From Chitinophaga japonensis (GTDB lineage: Bacteria > Bacteroidota > Bacteroidia > Chitinophagales > Chitinophagaceae), in assembly GCF_007830125.1 (NCBI RefSeq), contig NZ_VLLG01000008.1, forward strand, positions 62,001-126,000: a stretch of 64,000 nt of DNA. Direction: 5' to 3'. The notes under the pieces were generated by a model, which saw only the letters and a list, made by a program, of their open reading frames with translations, did no database searches and was not told the origin of the DNA. Shown here in pieces: positions 44,896 through 53,463 of this stretch. Made by a program: the position numbers and the translations under genes. Position 1 is the stretch's first letter. Each line of letters starts with the position of its first letter.

Positions 44896-45384
44896 ATGCA
44901 TGAGTATAACTATGACGACATCTTCACATTTGAAAAGTGCATCACCTTCCTGAACCACCTGGGCATCCCGACTGCGTCCCGGGACATCGGGACACAGGGT
45001 TTTCTTCCCGGTTTTTTAATTGAGAACGGCATCATTGTAATTGATCACCAGCAGTTGCAGCATCCCGGCGATATCCTGCATGAAGCCGGCCACATTGCCG
45101 TTGTGCCCTCCGCAGACCGTTCATGCCTTACAGAAGAGGCCATTGCCCACCGGGTGAACAGGGAGGCGGAGGAACTCATGGCCATTGCCTGGTCCTATGC
45201 CGCCTGCAGCTATCTGATGATAGACCCCGCTTTTGTTTTCCATGAAGAAGGATACCGCGGTGGCAGCAGCTACATTACCGACAGTTGCGACGATAAAAGC
45301 TACATCGGCCTGTCCATGCTGGAGGGTATCGGGCTCACGGAGGTGCCTTCCTATCCCGACATGATCCGCTGGCTGCGGGAATAG
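44896..45384 (+). CDS. Uncharacterised protein with an HExxH metalloprotease-like motif
   Basis: A 162-residue soluble protein without a signal peptide. DILHEAGHIAVV carries an HExxH motif at H62-E63-H66, the zinc-binding signature of zincin peptidases. The helix that follows (about 83-105) has two adjacent glutamates (REAEEL) that could supply the third ligand, as in ImmA/IrrE-like gluzincins. I do not recognise a named family. I chose the ATG at 44896 (MHEYNYDD) because the longer frame reads through the end of the PepSY gene. It could be a small cytoplasmic peptidase. Confidence 0.7.
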   Translation: MHEYNYDDIFTFEKCITFLNHLGIPTASRDIGTQGFLPGFLIENGIIVIDHQQLQHPGDILHEAGHIAVVPSADRSCLTEEAIAHRVNREAEELMAIAWSYAACSYLMIDPAFVFHEEGYRGGSSYITDSCDDKSYIGLSMLEGIGLTEVPSYPDMIRWLRE

Positions 45385-45387
45385 CGG

Positions 45388-46161
45388 CTACACGCCTTTG
45401 CGCAGGCTTTCCGCATACGCATCCGGCAGGGGGCTGTCCTCCACGGCCTTTGCCGCTTTTTCCACATCATAGGCAAAGCGGATAAACTCCACCTGCACCG
45501 TATCCTTGTCCAGCACGCTGCTGTTTTCCCGGATGTGCAGCATTACATAACCGCCCCGGGGATCGCCGTCCTTGGGTTTGCCCACGGAGCCGATGTTGAT
45601 GGCATGCCGGTACTGCTGGCCGGCTTCCGGCACGGCCGGCAGTACGCGGTGGTAAGGTTTATGCGTATGGCCAAAGCACATAATGTCGGCATCCGCGTCC
45701 TGCATGATCCGCAGCAGGCTTTTTTCGTCGCGGTCCTCGAACAGGTATTCATTGATCTTCCGCGGGCTGCCGTGCACCAGCAACAGGTGGAGCGTATCCT
45801 GGTTCAGTTGGAAAGTCACTTTTATATGAGCAGGCAGGGTGCGCAGGTATTGGCGTTCCTCATCCCGCACTATTTCATTGGTAAAGGCAATGGATACGGC
45901 GCCATTGGCTTTTTCAGCATCCGTTTTATACGCACAGCCGCAGTCATCGCTGCTGCGCCCGATGCCGGAATCATAGTTGCCTGCAATGGTGGGAATGCCG
46001 CGGCCGCGTATTTCCCGGATCACTTCATTGGGCCAGATGTTGTAGCCTACCAGGTCGCCCAGGCAGTAAATAGCGTCCGGCTGCCGGGCGTCCACGTCTT
46101 TAAAAAAGGCTTCCAGTGCGGGCAGGTTGGCGTGAATGTCGCTGAAGAGTGCAATTTTCAT
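45388..46161 (-). CDS. Calcineurin-like metallophosphoesterase family protein
   Basis: A 257-residue cytoplasmic phosphoesterase of the YfcE/MJ0936-like group. Metal-binding motifs are FSDIHAN at the N-terminus, CLGDLVGY, AGNYDSG (a GNYD variant of GNHD), LLVHGSPR and FGHTHKPY; together these bind two divalent metals. The substrate is not known; relatives cleave cyclic nucleotides, phosphodiesters or dinucleoside polyphosphates. The gene begins 29 bp after acr3 on the same strand, so it reads as the fourth gene of the arsenic operon, an unusual addition to an ars set. Confidence 0.88.
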   Translation of the reverse strand: MKIALFSDIHANLPALEAFFKDVDARQPDAIYCLGDLVGYNIWPNEVIREIRGRGIPTIAGNYDSGIGRSSDDCGCAYKTDAEKANGAVSIAFTNEIVRDEERQYLRTLPAHIKVTFQLNQDTLHLLLVHGSPRKINEYLFEDRDEKSLLRIMQDADADIMCFGHTHKPYHRVLPAVPEAGQQYRHAINIGSVGKPKDGDPRGGYVMLHIRENSSVLDKDTVQVEFIRFAYDVEKAAKAVEDSPLPDAYAESLRKGV

Positions 46162-46190
46162 TTGTAGGTATTATCTTTTTTTAAGGATGA

Positions 46191-47270
46191 TCAGGCGTTT
46201 TGCAATGCCGGTTTGCTGTAATATTTTTTCCGCAGCCAGAAAGCCACATTCACCAGGGCGATGAGCGCAGGTACTTCTACCAGCGGCCCTATCACGCCCA
46301 CAAAGGCCTGCCCGGAATGAATGCCGAACACGCCGATGGCCACGGCAATGGCCAGCTCGAAGTTGTTGCCGGCAGCCGTAAAGGCAATGGAGGCGTTCTT
46401 TGCATAATCCGCTCCCATGGCTTTACCCAGCAGGAAACTGACCAGGAACATAATGGCGAAGTAGATCACCAGTGGTATGGCGATCCGCACTACGTCCATG
46501 GGTATCTGCACGATCAGCTCCCCTTTCAGGCTGAACATCACGACGATGGTAAAGAGCAGCGCAATAAGCGTGACAGGAGAGATGAAGGGCACATATTTTT
46601 CCCGGAACCAGGCCTCGCCTTTCCAGGCAATCAAGCCATAACGGCTGGCGATGCCCGCCAGGAACGGGATGCCCAGGTAAACCGCTACGCTTTTGGCGAT
46701 CTCGCCAATGGTAACGGGCACAGTAACGCCTTTCATGCCCAGCACAGCCGGCAGCCAGGTAATGAACACATACGCATATACGCTGTACAGCAGCACCTGG
46801 AAAATGCTGTTCAGCGCCACCAGTCCCGCCGCGTACTCCCGGTTGCCTTCCGCCAGCTCATTCCATACGATCACCATGGCAATGCAGCGCGCCAGTCCTA
46901 TCAGTATCAAGCCGGTCATGTATTCCGGGTGGTCGTGCAGGAACAGCACCGCCAGCCCGAACATCAGCACCGGGCCTATCACCCAGTTCAGGAAAAGGGA
47001 AACGCCCAGTATCCGCGTGTTCCGGAACACCTGGCCCATATGCTCGTAGCGTACTTTTGCCAGCGGCGGGTACATCATCAGTATCAGCCCGATGGCCAGG
47101 GGAATGTTGGTAGTGCCGCTGGAAAACGAGTTGATATACGTGGCGGCAGCCGGCAGGCAATAGCCCAGGCCAATGCCCAGGGCCATTGCCAGAAATATCC
47201 ACAAGGTGAGGTACCGGTCCAGGAACCCCAACTTTTTCCGTTGTGCAGGATGACAGTTGTTTGTGCTCAT
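46191..47270 (-). CDS. acr3: ACR3 family arsenite efflux transporter
   Basis: A 359-residue membrane protein with ten helices that expels arsenite, As(III), using the membrane potential. The conserved cysteine required for transport lies in GLARCIAMVIVWNELAEGN, and the N-terminal FLDRYLTLWIFLAMALG and PLAIGLILMMYPPLAKV stretches match ACR3(1/2) proteins. It lies 23 bp downstream of arsM and 29 bp upstream of the phosphoesterase, all on the minus strand. No arsenate reductase gene (arsC) is in the cluster, so the operon handles As(III) directly, or the reductase is encoded elsewhere. Confidence 0.95.
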   Translation of the reverse strand: MSTNNCHPAQRKKLGFLDRYLTLWIFLAMALGIGLGYCLPAAATYINSFSSGTTNIPLAIGLILMMYPPLAKVRYEHMGQVFRNTRILGVSLFLNWVIGPVLMFGLAVLFLHDHPEYMTGLILIGLARCIAMVIVWNELAEGNREYAAGLVALNSIFQVLLYSVYAYVFITWLPAVLGMKGVTVPVTIGEIAKSVAVYLGIPFLAGIASRYGLIAWKGEAWFREKYVPFISPVTLIALLFTIVVMFSLKGELIVQIPMDVVRIAIPLVIYFAIMFLVSFLLGKAMGADYAKNASIAFTAAGNNFELAIAVAIGVFGIHSGQAFVGVIGPLVEVPALIALVNVAFWLRKKYYSKPALQNA

Positions 47271-47293
47271 AGTAAGGATTTATGGAAGAAAGA

Positions 47294-48139
47294 TCAGCTA
47301 TTGCAGCAGCCGGGCTCACAGCAAGCCGATGCGGCCGGTTTTTCCGCGTACACGGTAATGCTGTAGATACCGGTATTGCCGGCCCTGAACTGGGCGATCT
47401 CGTCTGCCGTTAAGTAGCCGGAGAGAATATCGTCCGGGATGTGAATGGCTTTTTCCTTTTGCAGGGTGATATTGGTAAACCCGTTGCTGCGGATCAGCTC
47501 CAGGTAAGTTTCCTTTTGTATGGCCCCGGATACGCAACCGGCGTACATTTCAGCCGCTTCCTGTATTTTGGGCGGTAGCGTGCCGGAAAGCACGATGTCG
47601 GAAATGCTGAAGTGCCCGCCGGGTTTCAGCACGCGGAATATTTCCCTGAACACGCCGTTCTTGTTCGGTACCAGGTTCAGCACGCAGTTGCTCACGATCA
47701 CGTCGGCGATGTTGGCGGTAACGGGCACCTGCTCAATATCCCCCTGCCGGAACTCCACGTTATTGAACCCGATCTTTTCCGCGTTGGCCCGGGCTTTCTC
47801 GATCATGGCCGGCGTAAAATCAATGCCGATCACTTTGCCGGTCTCGCCGGTTTCGCGCCGGGCAATAAAGCAATCGTTGCCGGCCCCTGAGCCCAGGTCT
47901 ATCACGGTATCCCCTTTTTTGATCTGCGCAAACTGGGTGGGCAGTCCGCAACCCAGCCCCAGGTCTGCGTCCGGGTTGTACCCTTCCAGTTTGGAATAGT
48001 CATCGCTCATGATGTTGTACACTTCAGTGGAGCAACCGCCGGCCCCGCAGCAGGAGGACTGGTTTACATCCTTGTCCTGTAAAGCAATTTCGCTGTATTT
48101 CTGCTTTACCATTTCTTTTAGCTGGATATCTGTAGGCAT
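47294..48139 (-). CDS. arsM: Arsenite S-adenosylmethionine methyltransferase
   Basis: A 281-residue enzyme that methylates As(III) stepwise with S-adenosylmethionine, giving volatile methylarsenicals. The SAM motif is VIDLGSGAGND (79-89). C64 (GLGCGLP), C152 and C202 (MYAGCVSGA) match the three arsenic-binding cysteines of ArsM; the 50-residue spacing of the last two equals that of the algal enzyme as I recall it. Extra cysteine pairs lie at C30/C31 and in the C-terminal tail (CC..GCC). The ATG at 48139 opens MPTDIQLKEM; a longer frame is not credible. Positions are arsR upstream and acr3 downstream. Confidence 0.93.
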   Translation of the reverse strand: MPTDIQLKEMVKQKYSEIALQDKDVNQSSCCGAGGCSTEVYNIMSDDYSKLEGYNPDADLGLGCGLPTQFAQIKKGDTVIDLGSGAGNDCFIARRETGETGKVIGIDFTPAMIEKARANAEKIGFNNVEFRQGDIEQVPVTANIADVIVSNCVLNLVPNKNGVFREIFRVLKPGGHFSISDIVLSGTLPPKIQEAAEMYAGCVSGAIQKETYLELIRSNGFTNITLQKEKAIHIPDDILSGYLTADEIAQFRAGNTGIYSITVYAEKPAASACCEPGCCNS

Positions 48140-48160
48140 GATGAATAGATTTATCTTATT

Positions 48161-48176
48161 ATTGCAATATTGCGAT
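48161..48176. promoter_or_regulatory. ArsR-type operator upstream of arsM (site 2)
   Basis: ATTGCAATATTGCGAT is an imperfect inverted repeat centred on AATATT, related to the perfect palindrome upstream of arsR (12 of 16 positions equal). It lies between the arsR stop (48195) and the arsM start (48139), with a T-rich run upstream that could include a -33 box, so arsM may have its own arsenite-controlled promoter. Confidence 0.6.
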
Positions 48177-48194
48177 TGATCGGTGCAAAAAATT

Positions 48195-48524
48195 TTAACA
48201 GCAGGAGCCGTCCGGCGCCACGTCTTTAAAGAACCCGGCAAACAACACCTGGTACTGCTTCCATACTTTGGGATTGATGCAGTAGCATACATTCACGCCC
48301 TCGATGGTGCCCTGTATCAGCCCGGCGGTTTTCAGCTCCTTCAGGTGCTGGGAAGTAGTGGCCTGCGCAAGGCCCAGCTCATCCACCAGGTCGCCGCATA
48401 CGCAGGCGTTCTTTTTTACCAGGTACTGCAGGATGGCAATGCGGGCCGGGTGGGCCAGCGCCTTGGCCATCAGGGCTATTTCATTCTGTTGTTTCGTAAA
48501 CAGGTCCGCTTTGGTAGCTCCCAT
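48195..48524 (-). CDS. arsR: ArsR/SmtB family arsenic-responsive repressor
   Basis: A 109-residue winged-helix repressor that leaves DNA when As(III) binds. The recognition helix is LAQATTSQHLKELKTAG. C41 and C43 in NACVCGDLVDEL are the metal-binding cysteines at the start of helix 3, matching the classical CxC set, and further cysteines are at C80, C82 and the C-terminal CC. A perfect palindrome (48541-48556) overlaps its promoter. It heads the arsM-acr3-phosphoesterase run on the minus strand and diverges from the GluQ gene. Confidence 0.95.
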   Translation of the reverse strand: MGATKADLFTKQQNEIALMAKALAHPARIAILQYLVKKNACVCGDLVDELGLAQATTSQHLKELKTAGLIQGTIEGVNVCYCINPKVWKQYQVLFAGFFKDVAPDGSCC

Positions 48525-48540
48525 ATTTCATTCCTTTCGT

Positions 48541-48556
48541 ATCGTAATATTACGAT
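48541..48556. promoter_or_regulatory. ArsR operator upstream of arsR (site 1)
   Basis: ATCGTAATATTACGAT is a perfect 16-nt palindrome 16 bp upstream of the arsR start. On the minus strand it covers a candidate -7 element (48552-48545) that lies 19 nt after a TTTG (48575-48572). Binding there would block the promoter, the usual mode of ArsR autorepression. Confidence 0.75.
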
Positions 48557-48607
48557 GGATAATTGAATTTCCAAAAAGTTTTTTTTGAAATGCTAATTTA
48601 CAGGCCC

Positions 48608-49519
48608 ATGAATGTGGCGCCTACCTTTCACAAAACCAGGATAGCTCCCACGCCCAGCGGTTTCCTGCACCTGGGCAATGTGCTGTCCTTTGCGGTCACC
48701 GCGGCGCTGGCCTGGAAAACGCAGGCCGGCCTGTTACTCCGGATCGACGACCTGGACAGGGACCGCGTGCAGCGCGAATATGTGCAGGATATCTTTGATA
48801 CCCTGCATTTCCTGGACATTCCCTGGGAGGAAGGCCCGGCGGATTACACCACATATGAAACCGTTTATTCGCAGTTGCACCGCATGGATCTATACCGGGA
48901 AGCGCTGCGGCAACTGGAGGAAGCAGGGCAGGTGTTTGCCTGTACATGCTCCCGCGCGCAGGTAGCCGCCATGAGCCCGGATGGCGCTTATCCCGGCACC
49001 TGCCGCCATAAGAACATCCCGCTGGATACGCCCGGTGTGAGCTGGCGGCTGCATACTTCCGCCACAAAAGAGCTGAACGTTAAAACATTACCCGGTGAAG
49101 TGGTGCGTGCCACACTGCCCCTTCTTATGCAGGAATTTGTAGTAAGAAAAAAGGATGGCGATCCCGCTTACCAGCTTACTTCCGTACTGGACGACCAGTA
49201 TTTTGGCGTGGACCTGGTAGTGCGCGGTGCAGACCTGTGGGGTTCCACGCTGGCGCAATTATACCTGTCCACGTTGCTGCCCGGCAATACCTTTCAGCAG
49301 TGTACTTTCTTTCATCATCCCCTGCTGCTGGAAACCGCGGACCAGAAGCTTTCCAAGTCAGCAGGCGCTACCTCCGTACAGTTCCTGCGCAGGGAAGGAA
49401 AGCAGCCGGCGGATATCTATGCTATGATTGCCGGCATGCTGGGCATTGATACGGGTGTATACGATTTTCATTCCCTGGCCACCGCGCTGGACGGGCTACC
49501 GGGCTGGGAGGGCCTTTGA
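48608..49519 (+). CDS. gluQ: Glutamyl-Q tRNA(Asp) synthetase-like enzyme
   Basis: A 303-residue class I synthetase fragment enzyme that would glutamylate queuosine on tRNA(Asp). The HIGH-type motif is HLGN (21-24) after RIAPTPSG, the KMSKS-type motif is KLSKS in the last quarter, and the zinc site has C112, C114 and C132 (CTCSR...GTCR). There is no anticodon-binding domain, as expected for GluQ and unlike GltX. The ATG at 48608 places the synthetase motif at the usual position. The 3' end overlaps the convergent NmrA-like gene by 52 bp. A role as a non-Q-specific paralogue of GltX is less likely. Confidence 0.82.
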   Translation: MNVAPTFHKTRIAPTPSGFLHLGNVLSFAVTAALAWKTQAGLLLRIDDLDRDRVQREYVQDIFDTLHFLDIPWEEGPADYTTYETVYSQLHRMDLYREALRQLEEAGQVFACTCSRAQVAAMSPDGAYPGTCRHKNIPLDTPGVSWRLHTSATKELNVKTLPGEVVRATLPLLMQEFVVRKKDGDPAYQLTSVLDDQYFGVDLVVRGADLWGSTLAQLYLSTLLPGNTFQQCTFFHHPLLLETADQKLSKSAGATSVQFLRREGKQPADIYAMIAGMLGIDTGVYDFHSLATALDGLPGWEGL

Positions 49520-50391
49520 AACACCGCTGCATAATCCTGCGCAAACTGCCGGAAATTCCGTGCGGGCCTGCCCGTTATGCCCGGTATGGCCGTGCTGATG
49601 CCGGAAGCTTCCCCGCGGGCATAGTGCGCATAGTCCTCTATCAGCCCTTCTGCCTGCCAGGCGGGAAAGCCGGCCCGGTCCAGCGCCTGCCGCATGTCTG
49701 CCGGTGTTACATCTATGAAGGTGATGGTCCGGCCCAGCGCTTCGGAGAGCCTTTCGGCAAGCTGCTGATGGGTTAATGCCTCCGGGCCGGTGAGGGTATA
49801 TATTTTGTTTTCGTGACCTGCTTCCGTTAGTGCTTTGGCTGCCACGGCCGCTATATCCCGGATATCCACCAGGCTGATGGCAGCGTCCCCTATGGCGGCA
49901 AAGAATTTACCCATTTGGGCAATCGGTTCCCGGAAGCCCAGCAATCCCTGCATGAACAGGTTGGGCCGCAGGAACGTATAAGGAATGCCGGACTGCTTTA
50001 TCTTTTCCTCCACAGCGGCATGGTAGCGCAGGAAGCGCACCGGCGAATGCGGGTCCGCTGCCAGTTGTGAGAGTTTTACGATTTGCTGCAGGCCGGCCTG
50101 CGCCGCTGCTTCCACGAAATTATTTTGCAATGTTTCCGCCTGTTCAGAGGAGTTGGTAAGCAGGAACGCTTTTTCTATGCCGTCCAGCGCGCGGGCAATG
50201 CTGTTGGTATCGTTCAGGTCGCCGGCAACAACCGTGGCCCCGGGCAGCGCGCGGAGCCCCTGGCTGTTTTCCAGGCAGCGCACCAGGGCGCGGAAAGGCA
50301 GGCCCTGTGCGGAAAGCTGTTGCGCCAGCGCATACCCGATGGTGCCGGTAGCGCCGGTAAGGAGGATGGAAGGAGTGGTTTGTTTGGTCAT
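49468..50391 (-). CDS. NmrA-like / QorB-like NAD(P)-binding protein
   Basis: A 307-residue atypical short-chain dehydrogenase. ILLTGATGTIG near the N-terminus is the nucleotide-binding motif, and LVRCLENSQGL, VVAGDLNDTNSI and IPYTFLRPNLFM follow the NmrA family pattern. The Tyr-xxx-Lys active site is replaced, so it may sense redox state or bind cofactor rather than catalyse. Relatives include NAD(P)H:quinone oxidoreductase QorB. Its C-terminus overlaps the end of gluQ by 52 bp in convergent orientation; the final 15 residues are low-complexity (SQPGSPSSAV) and the true stop may not matter for function. Confidence 0.82.
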   Translation of the reverse strand: MTKQTTPSILLTGATGTIGYALAQQLSAQGLPFRALVRCLENSQGLRALPGATVVAGDLNDTNSIARALDGIEKAFLLTNSSEQAETLQNNFVEAAAQAGLQQIVKLSQLAADPHSPVRFLRYHAAVEEKIKQSGIPYTFLRPNLFMQGLLGFREPIAQMGKFFAAIGDAAISLVDIRDIAAVAAKALTEAGHENKIYTLTGPEALTHQQLAERLSEALGRTITFIDVTPADMRQALDRAGFPAWQAEGLIEDYAHYARGEASGISTAIPGITGRPARNFRQFAQDYAAVFQRPSQPGSPSSAVARE

Positions 50392-50460
50392 AGCTGTTAT
50401 GTTTTATACAGCAAATGTCCGTTGATGCGCGTGCCGCGCATTGTAAGAAAACGAAAGGCG

Positions 50461-53247
50461 TTATTCTTCCGCCTTTTTGCTCACCTGCTCGCGGAAGGCT
50501 TTAGGTGTTTGCCGGCTCCTGTTCTTGAACACTGTAGAAAAATAAGCGGGAGAGGAGAAACCGCAGGTATAGGCTATCTCCGACACGGATAGCTGGGAGT
50601 TAAGCAGGAGGTACTGCGCCTTTTTGACCCGGGCTTCCAGTATGTAATCGTTCACATTGCAATCCAGCAGCTTTTTCACTTTGCGGTACAGTTGCATTTT
50701 GGAAACGGTGAGCTGCTGGCAGATGTCGTCTACGCTGAACTGGTCATTGCCCAGGTTCTCCTCCACAATGGCGGTAAAGTCGTTCACGAATTTGCGGTCC
50801 GTTTTGTTGGAGTGGCTGGTATGCAGCCTGGTCACCGGTTCGGTAATATAGTGGTCTTTCAGCAGCGCGCGGATGTTCAGGACACTGGCAATGCTTTGTT
50901 CCAGGTATTGCAGGTTGAAGGGCTTGCTGATATAGGCGTCAGCGTTGTGCCGCATGCCTTCCATGCGCTGTTCCTCGCTGTTGTTGGCGCTCAGCAGTAT
51001 CACCGGGATGTGGGAGGTGCGTATGTCCTTTTTCAGCGTGTGCAGCACCTGTATGCCGTCTATGCCGGGTAGCATAACATCGCACAGGATCAGGTCCGGG
51101 ATATGCTGAAAGGCCAGTTGCAGGCCGTCCGGGCCGTTGCCGGCATGGAATACTTCGTAGGTTTCGCTAAGGTAACCGGCCAGGAAGCTGTTCAGGTCTG
51201 GATGATCTTCTATGATCAGCAGGGAATAGGGTCGTTCTTTGCCTGCCACCGGTACGGCGTGGGGTGGCGTATCCTGCTCCAGCTCCTGGATATAGCTGTG
51301 CAGCGGGTGATGGATCACGTTCATGCTTTCCGTTTCCTGCTGGATCTCTTCCGGCGCGAACGGCGCGCTGCTGCAGGGCAGCGTGAGCGTAAAGGTAGCG
51401 CCTGCGCCTTTGCGGCTTTGCACGCTGATAGTGCCATGGTGCAGGGTCATGATCTCGCGGCTTAGCGCCAGGCCAATGCCGGTGCCCTTGTACTCGCTTT
51501 CCCGGCTCTGGTAGAACAGCTCAAAGGCATGCGTCAGCGTGGTCTCGTCCATGCCGGCGCCGTCGTCCTCTACGCGGATCACGGCCTCCCGGCCCTGCTC
51601 GGGTTTTTCGAGGTAGATGTGCACTTTACCGTGATCCTGCGTGAACTTGAAGGCATTGGACAGCAGGTTGTACAGTACCCGGTCAAACAGGCGCTGGTCA
51701 AACCAGGCTTTTATATCCGGTTGCCGGCTGATCAGCCGGAAATCGATGCGTTTTTTCACGGCAATGCCTTTGAAAGCTTCCATGATCTCGGTCACAAAAT
51801 GCGGGAGCCCGTTTTCGGAAACCTTCAGTTGCAGCTTGCCGCTTTCTATGCGGCGGAACTCCAGCAACTGGTCCACCAGCCGCATCAGCCGGCTTACGTT
51901 CCGGCGCATGAGCGCCAGTTGTTGTTGCTGTATGGAGGAAAGCTGCCGCCCGCCCAGCAGGTTTTCCAGCGGGGCTTGTATCAGCGTCAGCGGGGTGCGG
52001 AACTCGTGGGACAGGTTGGTGAAGAAGGCAAATTTCGCTTCGGTGGCCTCTTCGGCCCTGGCCCTCATTTCCACCAGTTGGTCGCGCTGTTGCAGGATCT
52101 CGTCCCGTTGCTGCTTCAACTGCCGGTTAATGCGCCGGTTGGTGCGCAGGATAAAGAACAGCACGGTGCCCAGCAGGAACGCCACGCAGAGGGTGGTGAC
52201 CACGATGCGCAGCAGGTGTTGCTGGTCCTGGTACAGGCGGCGCTGCTCCTGCAGCAGGGATTGCTGGTTCTCAATCTCCTGGTGCTGCGCCTGTATCTTG
52301 TTGATCTGCAGGCGCATGAGCTGCACATTACTGCTGTCTATCAGTACGGTCTGTAAAAGCGTGTTGCGGGGCACTTTTTTGCCCGCCAGTATATCCGCCG
52401 CCATGCTGATGGCTTCCTTGCCCCCGCTGGGGTACAGCAGGGAGGCGCTCAGTATGCCGCGGTACACCAGGTCTATGCCGGCATCCGGGTAAGGGCTGGC
52501 ATCTACCCCGATGAACTTTATACGGTGCAGGCCCTTTTCCTGGCAATAACGGTACATGCTATACGCCATTACATCGTTTTGCGCAAATATCACGTCGGCC
52601 TGGCGCAGCACCGCTTCATTGCGGGCGGCTGCTTCCCTGGTTTTCGGGGCTACCCAACCGCCTTCCAGGCTGGCCATCACCTGCAGGCCGGGGTGCTGCA
52701 CCAGCGCATCATGAAAGCCCTGGTGCCTTTCCACGGTGGGAGAGGAGCCGCGCAGGCCCGTTACTTCTACAATGCGACCCTTGCCGCCCAGTTGCCCGGC
52801 AATGTACTCGGCCGCCAGCTTGCCGATATTATAATTATCCCCGCCAATGTAGGCGGTAAAGGAATCCGTATCGGCCTTGCGGTCCAGTATGATCACGGGA
52901 ATGCCTTTGCGGTATACTTCTGCAATAACAGGTGCCAGCGGGGCGGCTTCGTTGGGAGACACCAGCAGGATGTCCATCTTTTCCGCCATTAGTTCCCGGA
53001 TCTGCTGCACCTGTCTTTTGCTGTCCTCCTGCGCATCCTTATATAATAACTGCATTTCCGGGTGGTAGAACAGTTCCCGTTTCATCTCCACCAGCATGTT
53101 CCGCCGCCAGTCGTCATTACCCGTGCATTGCGAAAAGCCGATGCGGTACCGGGGGCCGGTCTCCTGCCCGCACCCAAAGCTGCAGAGGATGGAGAGTAAG
53201 CAGAAAATATACATGTACCTGGTAAGGATCTGGAACAACGTGGACAT
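50461..53247 (-). CDS. Hybrid two-component sensor (HTCS) with periplasmic sugar-binding domain, fructan locus
   Basis: A 928-residue one-protein signalling system. A signal/anchor (about 1-27, with an SFGC that could be a lipobox) leads to a periplasmic-binding-protein domain (about 34-310) like ribose or fructose binding proteins, then a coiled coil, one membrane helix (about 348-368), HisKA (H414 in NLSHEFRTP), HATPase_c (about 505-625), a receiver (D723, K775) and an AraC-type helix-turn-helix (about 820-925). PBP-type HTCS such as BT1754 of Bacteroides thetaiotaomicron bind free fructose. It diverges from the sugar porter/fructokinase/SusCD/GH32 operon 216 bp away, its likely target. Confidence 0.93.
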   Translation of the reverse strand: MSTLFQILTRYMYIFCLLSILCSFGCGQETGPRYRIGFSQCTGNDDWRRNMLVEMKRELFYHPEMQLLYKDAQEDSKRQVQQIRELMAEKMDILLVSPNEAAPLAPVIAEVYRKGIPVIILDRKADTDSFTAYIGGDNYNIGKLAAEYIAGQLGGKGRIVEVTGLRGSSPTVERHQGFHDALVQHPGLQVMASLEGGWVAPKTREAAARNEAVLRQADVIFAQNDVMAYSMYRYCQEKGLHRIKFIGVDASPYPDAGIDLVYRGILSASLLYPSGGKEAISMAADILAGKKVPRNTLLQTVLIDSSNVQLMRLQINKIQAQHQEIENQQSLLQEQRRLYQDQQHLLRIVVTTLCVAFLLGTVLFFILRTNRRINRQLKQQRDEILQQRDQLVEMRARAEEATEAKFAFFTNLSHEFRTPLTLIQAPLENLLGGRQLSSIQQQQLALMRRNVSRLMRLVDQLLEFRRIESGKLQLKVSENGLPHFVTEIMEAFKGIAVKKRIDFRLISRQPDIKAWFDQRLFDRVLYNLLSNAFKFTQDHGKVHIYLEKPEQGREAVIRVEDDGAGMDETTLTHAFELFYQSRESEYKGTGIGLALSREIMTLHHGTISVQSRKGAGATFTLTLPCSSAPFAPEEIQQETESMNVIHHPLHSYIQELEQDTPPHAVPVAGKERPYSLLIIEDHPDLNSFLAGYLSETYEVFHAGNGPDGLQLAFQHIPDLILCDVMLPGIDGIQVLHTLKKDIRTSHIPVILLSANNSEEQRMEGMRHNADAYISKPFNLQYLEQSIASVLNIRALLKDHYITEPVTRLHTSHSNKTDRKFVNDFTAIVEENLGNDQFSVDDICQQLTVSKMQLYRKVKKLLDCNVNDYILEARVKKAQYLLLNSQLSVSEIAYTCGFSSPAYFSTVFKNRSRQTPKAFREQVSKKAEE

Positions 53248-53463
53248 TATTTAAAGGTGGACGGAATGATCTTTTTTCTAAAACAATGATACAAAATTGA
53301 AAACGCTCCGTCAATATAATATTTTAATTAATGTATAAAATGTTAATGGAGTTCTATTTGAATAAACACGCCCCCTGTTACAATTTCAAAAGAAATGGAA
53401 GCGATCCCGCAAGGCCCTCCGCCGCCGCATCCCGTATGTTTGGGCCGTTATCAAATCTGCGTT

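Noticed and set aside
48563..48608. Longer gluQ start at 48563
   Set aside because: The added residues (MNFQKVFF...) are not part of the family and run into the arsR promoter; the ATG at 48608 fits.
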